64,000 nucleotides of DNA from Phylloscopus collybita (lineage: Eukaryota > Chordata > Aves > Passeriformes > Phylloscopidae): positions 1,054,001 through 1,118,000 of the forward strand of contig JAJNNQ010000126.1 of assembly GCA_027886175.1 (NCBI GenBank), read 5' to 3'. The notes beneath the pieces were generated by a model. The model saw only the letters and a list, made by a program, of their open reading frames with translations, had not been told where the DNA came from and made no database searches. Position 1 is the stretch's first letter; every line of letters starts with the position of its first letter. Shown in pieces: positions 1 to 12,100 of this stretch. The translations under genes were made by a program, and so were the position numbers.

Positions 1-81
1 CTGTTTTGTACCTTTAGAATGCATATTCAGTCTTCATACCTTCAAAATTTTGATTGTGCTTTTCATGGCTTTCTTTGGCAG
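1..81 (+). other. FCHO2: 3' end of an FCHO2 intron entering the window
   Basis: This is intron sequence ending in a T-rich tract and AG at 80-81. The preceding exon is outside the window and should end two bases into an Arg codon. Confidence 0.85.
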
Positions 82-156
82 GGCTACAATAGAGGAGACA
101 TATTCAAGATCAATGACAAAACTAGCCAAATCGGCAAGCAATTACACACAGCTTGG
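82..156 (+). CDS. FCHO2: FCHO2 exon: F-BAR helix start, human residues about 42-67
   Basis: This 75-nt exon opens with the third base of an Arg codon and then encodes [20 protein letters not shown], ending in GG of a Gly codon. It matches the human FCHO2 F-BAR segment with A48T and S64T differences. The acceptor AG is at 80-81 and the donor GTAAGT starts at 157. The segment belongs to the amphipathic helices that form the curved dimer. Confidence 0.96.
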
Positions 157-3100
157 GTAAGTCAGTGTACACAAGAGAGAAATAAGTGACTATATACATG
201 GTAAGAATCAAGTTTGATTCTGAGTATTTTATTGATGAAGTTGAGGGTTAGAATAACTTTGCAATGTTTAAAGATGATTGTTAGGCCTTTAATAACAGCG
301 CAAAAATTTGTGCAGCTATGACAAAGAGAAAGACAATGCAGTTTTTTGAAACTGAATAAAAAGACCAAAGCCGAAACATGGATAAACCTTTTCTCTGTTT
401 TTCTCTATCTTTTCCTCTGTGTTTAAAGCTGAGTTCTTCTCAGACATAGTGACCTGTGTAACATCTTCTTGAGCCTAAGGAAATTATTTTGAAGAGAGAA
501 CATATGGCCTGCAAACGTGGCAGTGAATTTATTTATTTCCATTATTTCTGGTTTTTTGAGTGTTATCTGTTCTCAGAGGTGTTCAGATTGAGACTTTTCC
601 ATAGATTTATTCCATAGTCAAATGGAAGTTTTATACACAGGGTGTGTTTTTAAAAACTAGAATGATTAATGGATGCTTTTTCATTAGAAAGATTAGGCCA
701 ATGAAAACTCAGACTTCTGAGAAAAACTAGATTTTTTTTTTTTTATTTATAGTAAGGTAATCTAGAAATGTGGGGAGCTTTCATCAGTGGATAATTTGAT
801 AATAGTTGTTGCTGCTCTTTAACAAGCAGACACAGAATGTTTGAACATAAGAGCTTTAAAACCGATGGTTTAATACTGATTTTTAGCAGCGTTAAACAGA
901 ATAGCAAGGCAGAAGTATATCTTTGGAATGGCTGGAGAAAGACCATTCAGCACAGAAATTTGCATCTGAGAAATGATCCCACCTCTTTGTTCATATTTCA
1001 TATTTATTAATCAGTAAATCCCTTTCAGTGGCAGACCGTCTTTGCCAATATTTTTTCCTCCATCTTGTGGCTGCAATGATGTAAGACAACTAGAAATGCA
1101 ACTAACCAAGAAATTCCTGTTTTGTTCACACTGTTCAAGTATATACATAGTAGTACTTACTACATCTTAAATTATTTTAAGCTGTTCTTGCACCATCTTG
1201 GTACTTGTCATTATTGTGTGTTCATCATATTAAATGAAATTTACTGTGTTTTACTTATTAGAGTCAATACAAGTAAAACATAAACATGGAAAAATTAGTA
1301 TATGGGATGCCAAGTACATTTGGAACATATTTAATAAGAAGAAGATTTTATGCCAGTTGTTGGGTGTTTTGTTTGTTTCACTTCTAGGAAGAGAAGTGAA
1401 CTGTAAACTTTACTGATTATTCTTTAGCACTACTAAAAAAAATTGCCAACTGAAGATATAAAAACCAGATTAACATTGTTTTCCTCAATCCAGGACATTT
1501 GCACCAGTTTGGGATGTTTTCAAAACCTCAACAGAAAAACTAGCAAGTTGTCACTTGGATCTTGTGCGAAAATTACAAGAGTTAATAAAAGAAGTTCACA
1601 AGTATGGAGATGAGCAGATCAAAGCTTATAAAAAGGTTATTAATTCTTTTTCTTATGTATGTCCAATGACTTGTTAACACTAAAATTAAAATGATTTGGT
1701 TTTGACAACCATGTGATATTTGGCAGACTAAAGAAGATGTTTCAGGAACTTTGGAAGCAGTACAAAATATTCAGAGTATCACTCAGGCCTTGCAGAAATC
1801 GAAAGAAAACTACAATGCAAAGTGTGTGGAACAAGAACGCTTGAAAAAAGAAGGGGCAACACAAAGAGAAATTGAAAAGGTAGCTCTGTCACATCTTACT
1901 ATAATTGTGTTACTAATTTTCTTACATATTCACCTTGTATTAGTAAATGGAATTATTCTTAGAAAAGGTTAAACATAGTTAGAAGGTGTGACTGCTTTGC
2001 CATATGCATGATACCGTGAATATCTAGATATGTTTTATTTACATATTTTACATATGTATTACATTGTATTACATGCATTGTTTGTCCTTACTGTAGTTGT
2101 AGTTCTTCACTTTGTAAATACTTGCATCAAATGATAGTTTTTGGTAGTGGCTTTAACAGAAGTTGTGCCCAATTGTTTTACCATCTCTTATGTTTTTGAA
2201 TATATTTCCTTACATGAATGCTCAATGCCCTTGTTACTGAACTCAGGAGTAATTGTGATATTCCTGCAATGAGATAAAGTAGCTGAGTACATGAGTATTT
2301 GAAGTCTGTTCATGAGTATTTGAAGTCTGTACATGTTCATTTGAAGTCTTTTAAAAAAAAAGATGTTAACATTTTCACTGGTGTTTTAAAGGGTTCCAAT
2401 CTCATGGACCAGAGATTCAAGGGATGAGTATCTTGAGGTGTATTTAGTACTGTCCTTGAGTTATGGTGAAGGGGCTGATCCATTCACAGAATCACCCAAT
2501 GCCCGGGGTTGACAGGGACCTCTGAAAGTTATCCTTTCTATTTCTCATGCTCAGGCAGGACCATCTCAAGCCAGTTACTCAAGGCCTTGTCTAGATAGCT
2601 TTTTAGTATCTTCAAGGATGGAGATTTCACAGTCCCTCTGAGCAACCTGTGCCAGGATTCAATCACCTGCACAGGAAAAAGGTGTTTCCTGATGTTCAGA
2701 GGGAGGGAACCTTTTGTATTTTCTCTTAGTGCCCATTGTCTCTGGTTCTATTACTGGGCACCACTGAAAAGAGCCTGACTTTGTTCTCTGCATACACTCC
2801 CATCAGGTATTTCTATCTATTGGTAAGATTCTCGCTAAGGCTTTCCTGCCCCAGGCTGAACAGTTCCAGCAGTCTCAGTTTTTTCTTAAAAAAACGGTGC
2901 TTCAGTCCCTTAATCATCTTCATGCCCCTTTACTGAACTCTCTCCCAGTATGTCCATGTCTCGCTTGCAATGAAAAATACAGAACTAGACACTACTCCAG
3001 GTGGGGCTTCACCAGTGCCGAGTAAAGGGGAAGGATCCCCTTCCTTGACCTGTTGTGAAAAAAAGAACTTTTTCCTGTTTTCAGGGATCTAACCAATAAA

Positions 3101-6100
3101 GAGGTCACCTTTCCTTGTCTCTAGTTATAACTTATTAAATCTTGATTCCTCTGGCTATTTCCATTTAAATTTACTGGTCTGTGTAGAACTTTGTTCTTGT
3201 TTGAATGATCCTTTTGCTTTTAGTCCTGCTGTCTTGGTGGAGAAGATAACGTTGGTTATTGTCTTTTCACTGATGACAAAAGTGATTCTGTTGAGTATGT
3301 TTCAACTGTTTTATCTTGGTATAAATCTAGCTTTTTTCACTCCAGCTTCTGTCTCAAATGACAGTTCATGCTGCATTCTAGACATCAATCAGATGTGTGT
3401 TGGCAGATGTTTTCCTGCTAGTGTATTCAAAGTATAATCTTCCTGAATTTTTGTAAGTAGACCTTCAGTAGGAAAGGTTGACTTGATGGAAAGCTTTCTA
3501 AGATGTAGTGTTCTCCTTGTTCATTTGGAAACAAAAAAAAATGTTCAGCATGACAGATGTCTATATGAGAAGGGAGAAAGAGGAGGTACTATAGGAGGAG
3601 GGTAATTTTTTTTTACTGTTTTATGCATCTTCCTTAGACATAATTATGTCATAATTGCATGCTCTACAAGTACTTAAAATATGTTTCCAGTGGGAGCAGG
3701 TAACTGATACTGTCACATCACTTCAGTCATGCCTCTATTGAAATTTGCACTTGCAATTTTGTAAACAGAGTAACCAGAGATTGTATTAATTTATTTTTCC
3801 TTTGCTAGAAATTAGAGGTATTACTTTCAGTACAACATGAAACCTATTTACTGGCAAAATCACAGATTAATTGCTTTCTCAGGAAGCAAGGGATCTGCAC
3901 CAGTATAATAAGAGTTTGTCACAAAGCCAAATGTTTGGAGAGATACTCTATTGAAGAGTCTAAGGAGGTATCTGAGACCTTGCAAGTCTCATTGCAGCTG
4001 GAAGTTAATACTAACTTACGTAATAGTTTCCTGTTGTTCTCTGACATGTAAACTTCTCTATTTATAGTGACTTAACAAAAATAGTTGACTGATCCTTATT
4101 CCTCCACATACTATAAATCTGCTCACACACTGTAAATCTGGTAAATAACAGTTCTAGCAATTGCTCTACCTGAGAATAGTCAGGTCTTATTTTCAGAAGA
4201 ATTACTAGTAAATCATACAGTGCCCATATGTTTTATAATTTTTTCTAGCCTGCTGAGTACTTAGTTTTTTAATTTCTCTTCAACATGTAATACTGGTATT
4301 CTGCTCATCATTAAACATGATGGGAGATGGAGAATGTTTTTGTTTTGTCAAACCCCTTGCACGTAAGGTTCAATTAAAAATACTTCTACAAAAAAAAATT
4401 ACATCTTTTAGCTTGACATTTCCTTCCTTCTCAGTGATTAAATTTGGAATCAACTTCAAAGCAACCTCAATTTTAAAAGCAAGATTTCATGGAGCATGTT
4501 GCGTTTTCAGCATAGTAAATGGCAGTTGGGAAGCATGAGAGGTCTGTGTGCTTCTCAGTGGTTCTCCTTTGTAAATGTGTAAGAGTGAGAATCATGAAAT
4601 ACAATTCAGGATAATAAACTGATAGGTTTGATACAACTTTTCTGAATATTCCATATTCTTGTTACATTAAGTATTTTCATGTTCTATTATGCTGAGTTTA
4701 GAAGACTTTGTGACTAAGATCTGCTTAGGCTTTCTTCATAACTGGATAAACAACTATTTGCTATGTATTCTAACCCTTTTTTCCCATTTTATTGTTGCAA
4801 ATATCAATTTGTTTATATTTGACAAGAGCTAATGAGTTATCTTCAACAATAAAAATTTGATTTCAAAATAAGTTTTATTATAAATATTTTTATTAATTTT
4901 TTCTTGTTTATAAGGGAAAGGGATAGTTGAGTTAATTTGTTACACTTGTATGTGATTTATGTGTAGTAAAATCTCTATTTGCTCTTATCTGGGATATTTG
5001 GTGTTGAAATTTTGTTATGACACTTTTCTGTTTTGGTATGCCCCTGGAAGATTTTTAGATATCATCCTAGGCTTTCTTTAAATAGTAACTTTAAAAACCT
5101 GTATGTGTGACATTTGACACATTTTTGCATTGATCTATAGGCAGCAGTTAAATCTAAAAAAGCAACAGATACCTATAAACTGTATGTGGAGAAGTATGCT
5201 GCATTTAAATCCGACTTCGAACTGAAAATGACAGAAACAGCACAGGTAAGTGTTGCATTAAATGAGTTACCTTTGGAGTCAGTTAATGTAGCCTATTTAA
5301 TTTCTGGAGCTATCTGAAAATAAAGATTTAAAAAAACTAGTCCTTTTGGAAATTGTTTGAAAGGCAAACACTGACCATGTATATTGTGATAGCACTGTCC
5401 TTGAATGACACAGTGGTGTGCTGGCACTCTAGAAGACATTTTGAAGAAATTTTTGGAAGGAAACAAAACTAACTTTTGGATTTATTGTATATGCATTGTG
5501 CTTATGTGCAAAATCCTCTGAATTGCTGGGCACCCTGAACTCCTTCATAGGAATTTTAATATTGGGATCCATTGTGGCTTTTCATTATTATTCCATCAAA
5601 ATACTTAAGTTACAGTTTGTTAAAGTGTCTGCCCAGGATTTACCTGGGGTTATGAAAAGCCATTACAGCTGTTTAAGTCTCTGGGGATTTTAAAAAGACT
5701 GTATTCTGGAAGATTTCAGGTTTCTCTATCAATGCATATGCCATTTCTTGCTACGTTTTAAACCACATTTGGCTAAATGTCCTTAGTTCCTTAACTGTAG
5801 CTATTCTTTTACTTTAAAATTTAGATTTTCACTTAATATTATAAGGGACACTTGTAAACTTTCCACATCTGTCCATACTGGAAATTAAAATTGTATGTGT
5901 GGAATTCATTTTAAGTATATGGTGTAGCTGCATACACAGTTTGGTTGCACTATTTCTACTTTAGAGATGATCTGATAGGAAAAATAATATCCATGAATAT
6001 ATGGAAGCCCACTTCTATGTGAATCATACCCTGTATTATCTTTATTCAGAATACATTTCACTTGAAAATATGCTGATTAGTTCTGAAAATTAAACTCTGA

Positions 6101-9100
6101 GGGGTGTATTTTCACTTTTCTTGCAGTGCAAAATCAGTTGCTTTAGCTTAAATCTGTCTTACAGTGTCCAACAAAATAAGTAAAATCATAGGGTAGGCTA
6201 CAGAGGATGGCTGTATCTTCTGTAATTAAGAGAAAGGCTGCTGAAGAAAAGAGAATCATTTTAATCTCCCTGTGATGTGATGAATATAGAGGCACATAAG
6301 TATGGCAGAAGACTGAGGGTCTAAGAAGCTAGAGATATATGTCTTGTATGGACGGAGTCATGTTTGTGAATCAGAGTAGCAGGAGGTGCGAGATGGGGAT
6401 CTTCACAGAACTCCGCGCAAATTGGAGAGAGGGTTAAGTGGTTGACCAAAGTTTGGACACACTTGAAAGGGCAGTTATAGAAATAGGCAGAGAACTAGGA
6501 AAGAGCAAAAGTAAACAAGGATTTCAAGACTGTTATGGTTGATTGTTGGGGAGGATGAGAACATTTTTAGTTCTGATTTTTGGCCAGGAAGGGGCCATTG
6601 AAAACTTTCCAAGTGATTTTTAAAATGGCTGTCAGCCTGGGTAAAAAGGAACAAACTGTAAAAATTATGTATGATGAGTTTAAAGATCAAACAAATAACA
6701 TTTAAAGAAGCAAAGAACATACATTTAACTAGAGAAAGAATGTGTATGGTTACAAGAGTGTTCTAAAAAGGAAGTGCAAAACAGATCCAGAAATAATATT
6801 TCTCAGTTTAGATGAAAAAACAAGACTCTGGTAATGGAGAAAAGAGAAAATTTGAACATCTTCTAAACATATTTTCTTTTGGTAGAAATAGATCAGATTT
6901 TTTGTAGGGTTAGATGGAAGTTCAAAAAGTAAGAAAAAGTTCAATAATTATTCTGAAAGGATAGCTTGCTTTCTAAAGTGCATTATTTCATAACTCTGAA
7001 TTCTGCACCTTACTTTCTTAAGTGTAATTGTATGTTTAAGATGTGGAAAAAAAAACAGGCTTATTTGCTCTTTTTTCATCTTAGTGTATTTAATTATTGA
7101 CATTTAAGATTCCATTTCAGAAAATATTTTCATTATGATTAATTGCTCGTATTTGTTTGCAGAAATTTCAAGACATAGAAGAAATGCACCTTCTTCGTAT
7201 GAAAGAGATTATACAGTCATTGTCAAATACTGTAAAAGAAATTCATTTACAAATAGGAGAGGTATTTTTATACTATATTTAGATTGTGCTTTATGTTTTT
7301 GCTTAACTATTAAATGGAATATTTCTTACTTTGTGAAATTCAACATCAGCTCAAATTTCCATGCCTTCCTGTTACATTTTTAAGTAAAATGTCACAAAAT
7401 TTACAGAATAAGACTAGATTAATTTTGTCTTCACAGAAAACAAAATATTGGAACAATTTGAAAGTTGAAGAATTTTTAGTGTGTTTCTAAATTCTACTTC
7501 TTGCATATTAATTTAGCACTCATTTCACACAGAATTAGGATACTACTTTTTTAATTAGAACTAGAAATTATATCACTCTGAGAAGTTACCAAATTTTTTA
7601 TACTGTTGGATAGTATGAGGAAAAGATATTTAGTAACAGAAGCTTTTATAATATCTTTTGTTTAGATGAAAGTTGGTTTCATTAATCTTTATAATCAGTC
7701 CTTAATTTTTTGATTTTTGAAGTGTCACTTTCTTGGCTTACACATTAGTATTAAGGTTTTCTGCTAATAAGTGATCGTCACAAGGGTCATGCTGTTTATT
7801 TCTAAAGTATATACACATCCTTCCTTGTTGGAAAAACCTATTAACAACATGTTGTTAGACCAAAACTATTACAACAGTAATGCTTTTTACTCAAGCAGGT
7901 GGGAGTTGTGATAATACAGTAGTAACAGTTCACACCCTAAACTGGTGCTGGCTGAAAAAAAACTGCTTGTCTTCCTGACATTGTAGTGGGATATGTTGCT
8001 GACAAATTCAGAAAATTATATATACACAAATTGTTTTATATGGAAGAAATAGAAGTAAAACCTAGACCTGTCATTTCATTTTTTGTTTGTAGTGTACCCA
8101 CACTTGCTTATACTACACCAAAGAGTTTCCTAGATAAAATACCTGTTGATTTCTCCAAGTCCTGTAACGTGTTTTAGAGGGAAAGTTTTTGAACCTTAGC
8201 TATAGCAAAAGCTACTTATTAAAGTTAATAGCTTTTTTTTTTGTTTGAAGGTTCACGAAGAGTTTATTAATAACATGACAAATACTACAGTTGAGAGTTT
8301 AATACAAAAATTTGCTGAGTCAAAAGGAACTGGCAAGGAAAGACCTGGTAAGAGATTAACACAATAAGAAATGTTAGCTTTAAAACTGAAAATTTCCATT
8401 CCTGGTAAAAGGTCAAAGTCATATTTGTTAATGTGCTGTATTTTTAACATACGTTCAAGTTCTTAGTATTCATTAACTTTGATATTAAATGATTAATGGA
8501 AATTGGTAATGCAGAATTCATTATGTGCATGTAGTATTTTTGTTCATAGTGCTTGGTAGTTTATAGGTCTATACTACTGAACTGTGCTGTTTCCTGGAAC
8601 ATCAAAAAAATTGGTCAAGAAGCTGTAGTTCCTTGTACAAACTATGTGTTGTCTGCTATGTGTTTATTGTACAAACTGTGATTCTGCATGAATTGTATTT
8701 CAGGACTTTATTCAATATTAACATATTCAGAGTAGATGTTTATAAGGTTGCTTATTGAACTAGTGGAACAGTTACATCAGCTTGATCAGCTTACCAAATT
8801 ATCATTTTAATAGATATGCAGTATCTAGTCTTTAATAAAATGTATTTTAGTATAAAAATGTATTTTAATATACAATAATGCTTATCACTTCTTTAGTAAG
8901 AAGCAAATTAAATAGTACTTTCTAAAGGTACTGCTGATTGGGTGTGGTGAGAATTTCCTGGACTGGCATAAAAAGGCTTTCTCACAGTACTGCCTATATA
9001 GTGTCACTTTAATATTGGCATGAATATACAGTCACGAGGTGTGTAAATACAGGAGTCAGTAGTACTGTTCCCTTCAGCACTGCAAGTCCTCACTAGCATC

Positions 9101-12100
9101 TCTGTCTTCTAGTAGAGGCAAACAAAGATGGGTTTTTTTCCAGGGCAAGAATGTACATACCAGAGTAGGTCATGAAAATTTATATTAAATTGTTAAATAT
9201 TATTAGGTATCTTACAATGTGTCTGTGAGGTGTTTTTAACATAACATTATTTCATATTCTTTCTGTGATCCTCTAATGCTGATATCCAAGTGGGCTGAGG
9301 TAAGATGACAAATGGAATGATTTTTGAAAGTTTCCTGTGTATTTATCAAATTTATGGCAAAAAAGAAAATGTGTGAACTTCAGGGTATTAAGTTCAGTTG
9401 GTCTGTAACAGGACAAAGGCATGACAATTTGGTGTTCAGACCTCTTTGATTAGATGCTGCAAAGATGTCACGGCTAGAGATCTCCATCTTGCATTTAAGG
9501 TTCTGGCAGCCTGGCTTACAAAAACCCTTGCTGATTTGTCCTAGAACATTGTACACTTCAAGTCATTCATGCTATTAGTGTGGATTTTGCCAGACAACAT
9601 TGACATTTTAAGAAAAGTAATACTTCACTTTTTAATTTAATGGAGAAATTGCACACTATTTTATACTTGCTGCTTTAAAGTTCTTCAAATCCCATCTGTG
9701 CTCTCTGGGGCCAAATAAAAACTTCTTCAAATGTATTCTAAGAAAGTTAAGCAAGTATTTTAAGGAACAATAGCACATTTAGTGTGTAAATGTATGCACC
9801 TTGGATTTTCTTTTACAGTGTTATATGGTTGTATTAATTATTAAATTATTATATTGATATTTTATTGTATCAAGTTTATCAAACAGCCATGGTGCAGGGA
9901 GAAAGCATAGTCAAATTCAACAGCAAAAGAACACAAATTCACGAGAAATTTTGAAGCGTTAAAGACTAGCAACACAGACCACTAATGACATTAATTATGC
10001 TTACTGGTTCTACTACATTTGTTTTATTAATTTAGAATCATAGAAGTTTGACAATTAGAAAGATTTGGAAGGCAGAGTGAGGTATCAGCCTCCTAAGAAT
10101 GAAAAGGAACATCCTTTCATCCACTGTTAAGGACTGCTTTTTCTTGATTAAACCCCCACGTTATTTGCATCTGAGAACTGTTCATGATGAAAAGATATTT
10201 TAATTCATGAAGCAAACGTTGAAAGTCTGTGGGATGTATTTATTAATTGGGCTGAAGAAGGAGATGGCTCCTCAGAAGGATCTAAATATTCAATGTAAAA
10301 AATGATACTGACTTGGCTTACAAAACAAATGCAGAGGAGCTCTCTTCTGGATATCACTGTTGATTCTGACCCAAATCTGTTCAAAGGCAATATTTTAAAA
10401 TTCCCCAGGACATGTAGGCCTTCTCTCATCCATATTATTTGTGGGTTACTATGAAAAGTGAGATAGTGGGTACTTTCAGATAAAACAAACTAAAAAGACT
10501 ACACATAACTAAGTATTTTAATTTATTTCAGTATATTTTAGCTATTTATAGTTCTTCACAGCAGAGATCACTTGCTTTTATTTATATCTGTAAAAATAAG
10601 AATGAATCTGAAATGAAGTACTGATGAGGGCTGTTTTATTATGGAGAACTACAAACCATTTACAATAAAGTTTGTTGCATATCTGAAATGTATCTCTACA
10701 GTGATGTCTGTTTTACCAGATTATATGGGCTCCCTCTGGTGGCTAATTTCTGTCACCTGGAGTCATAATCTACAGGGGCATCTAGAATTCAAGTTTTTCT
10801 TGTACAAATAACAGGTTTTCTTTCAAACAGTAATGCTTTGTGAGAGTTTTTTTAATTCACTCAGGAACCTCTTTACAATGGCTCTTTTTGCACAACTACC
10901 TAAAGAATTTATCTAGTCAGCTTTATAACCTGCTTCTCATTGAATTTGTTTTAATTTTTTCTTTATTAGATCAGTTAGAATTTAGACATTTTAATAACAC
11001 AATATTTGAAGTAATAATTTTCTGACTTCCATTTAGTGTAAAAAAAAAACAAAACAAAACAAAAAAAAACCAAAAAACAAAGACTAAACCATTTACAACC
11101 TGTTGCAAATCTTTAATTTTAACTGAAAAGAAAGTCACTCAGTGTAAAACACTGAAAAACACAGCTGGCAGGATCAGTAAGGCTTCAGATCAGACTTTAA
11201 TGTGTTCCCTGAACTGCCTCTAACATTCAGAGGAACTAGGATGAGGTCAAGGAGTGATCCAGATGAGGTTCAGCAAGACCAAGTGCTAAAGCTGGGTCAG
11301 GGCAACCCCTGGTATCGACACAGGCTGGGGATGGACAGATCACAGCAGCCCTGCCAGAAGGACCTGGGGGTGCTGCAGGGGGAGAGGCTGGACATGACCC
11401 AGCCATGGGCACTCACAGCCCAGAGAGCCAAACGTGTCCTGGGCTGCATCCAGAGCAGGGTGGGCAGCAGGGCCAGGGAGGGGATTCTGCCCCTCTGCTC
11501 TGCTGAGAGCCCACCTGCAGTGCTGCATCAGCTCTGGGGACCCAGCACAGGATGGACATGGAACTGTTGGGGTGGTCCAGAGAGACACCGAGTTTATTAG
11601 AACAGCTCTCCTATGAGGACAGGCTGAGAGAGTTGAGGCTGTACAGCCTGGAGAACAGTACACACCAGGAAGAGCTGATTCTGGCCTTCCAGTACTTAAA
11701 ACAGCCTTATAGGAAAGATGAGGACAAGAAAATAGGGCCTGTAGTGATATGACAAGGAGGAGTATTTTTAAACTAAAAGAGAGTAAATTCAGACTAGATA
11801 CAAGTAAGGCGTTTTTTATGGTGAGGGTGCTGAAACACTGGAACAGGTTGCCCAAAGTGATAATTTTCCCATCCATGGAACCATTCATGGTTGTGTTTGA
11901 CAGAACTCTGAGTAACCTGATTCTCGGGGTCTCTGCTTGCCCGAGAATGAGGGATGGGCACTGCCCCTGGTCCTTCGGGAAGCCCCGAGATGCCCACAGA
12001 GAAGGCGAGGAGTCTTCGGATGTTCTTTTTCTGAGTTTTCTTCTTTGTTTATTATATCTTATCTTTACAATTCTCTCTGTGCTCTGCCAAGGTCTGGACA

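Larger units (their letters stand above)
1880..5140 (+). other. FCHO2 intron with a minisatellite and a CR1 fragment
   Basis: AT-rich intron of 3.3 kb. It contains a 21-bp minisatellite at 2290-2352 and an antisense CR1 piece at about 2480-3070. I see nothing recognisable from 3070 to the acceptor TATAG at 5136-5140. Confidence 0.75.

Noticed and set aside
10027..10170. Possible old antisense CR1 beginning AGAATCATAGAAGTTTGACA
   Set aside because: Only the first 40 or so bases resemble a CR1 tail; the rest is too diverged to call.
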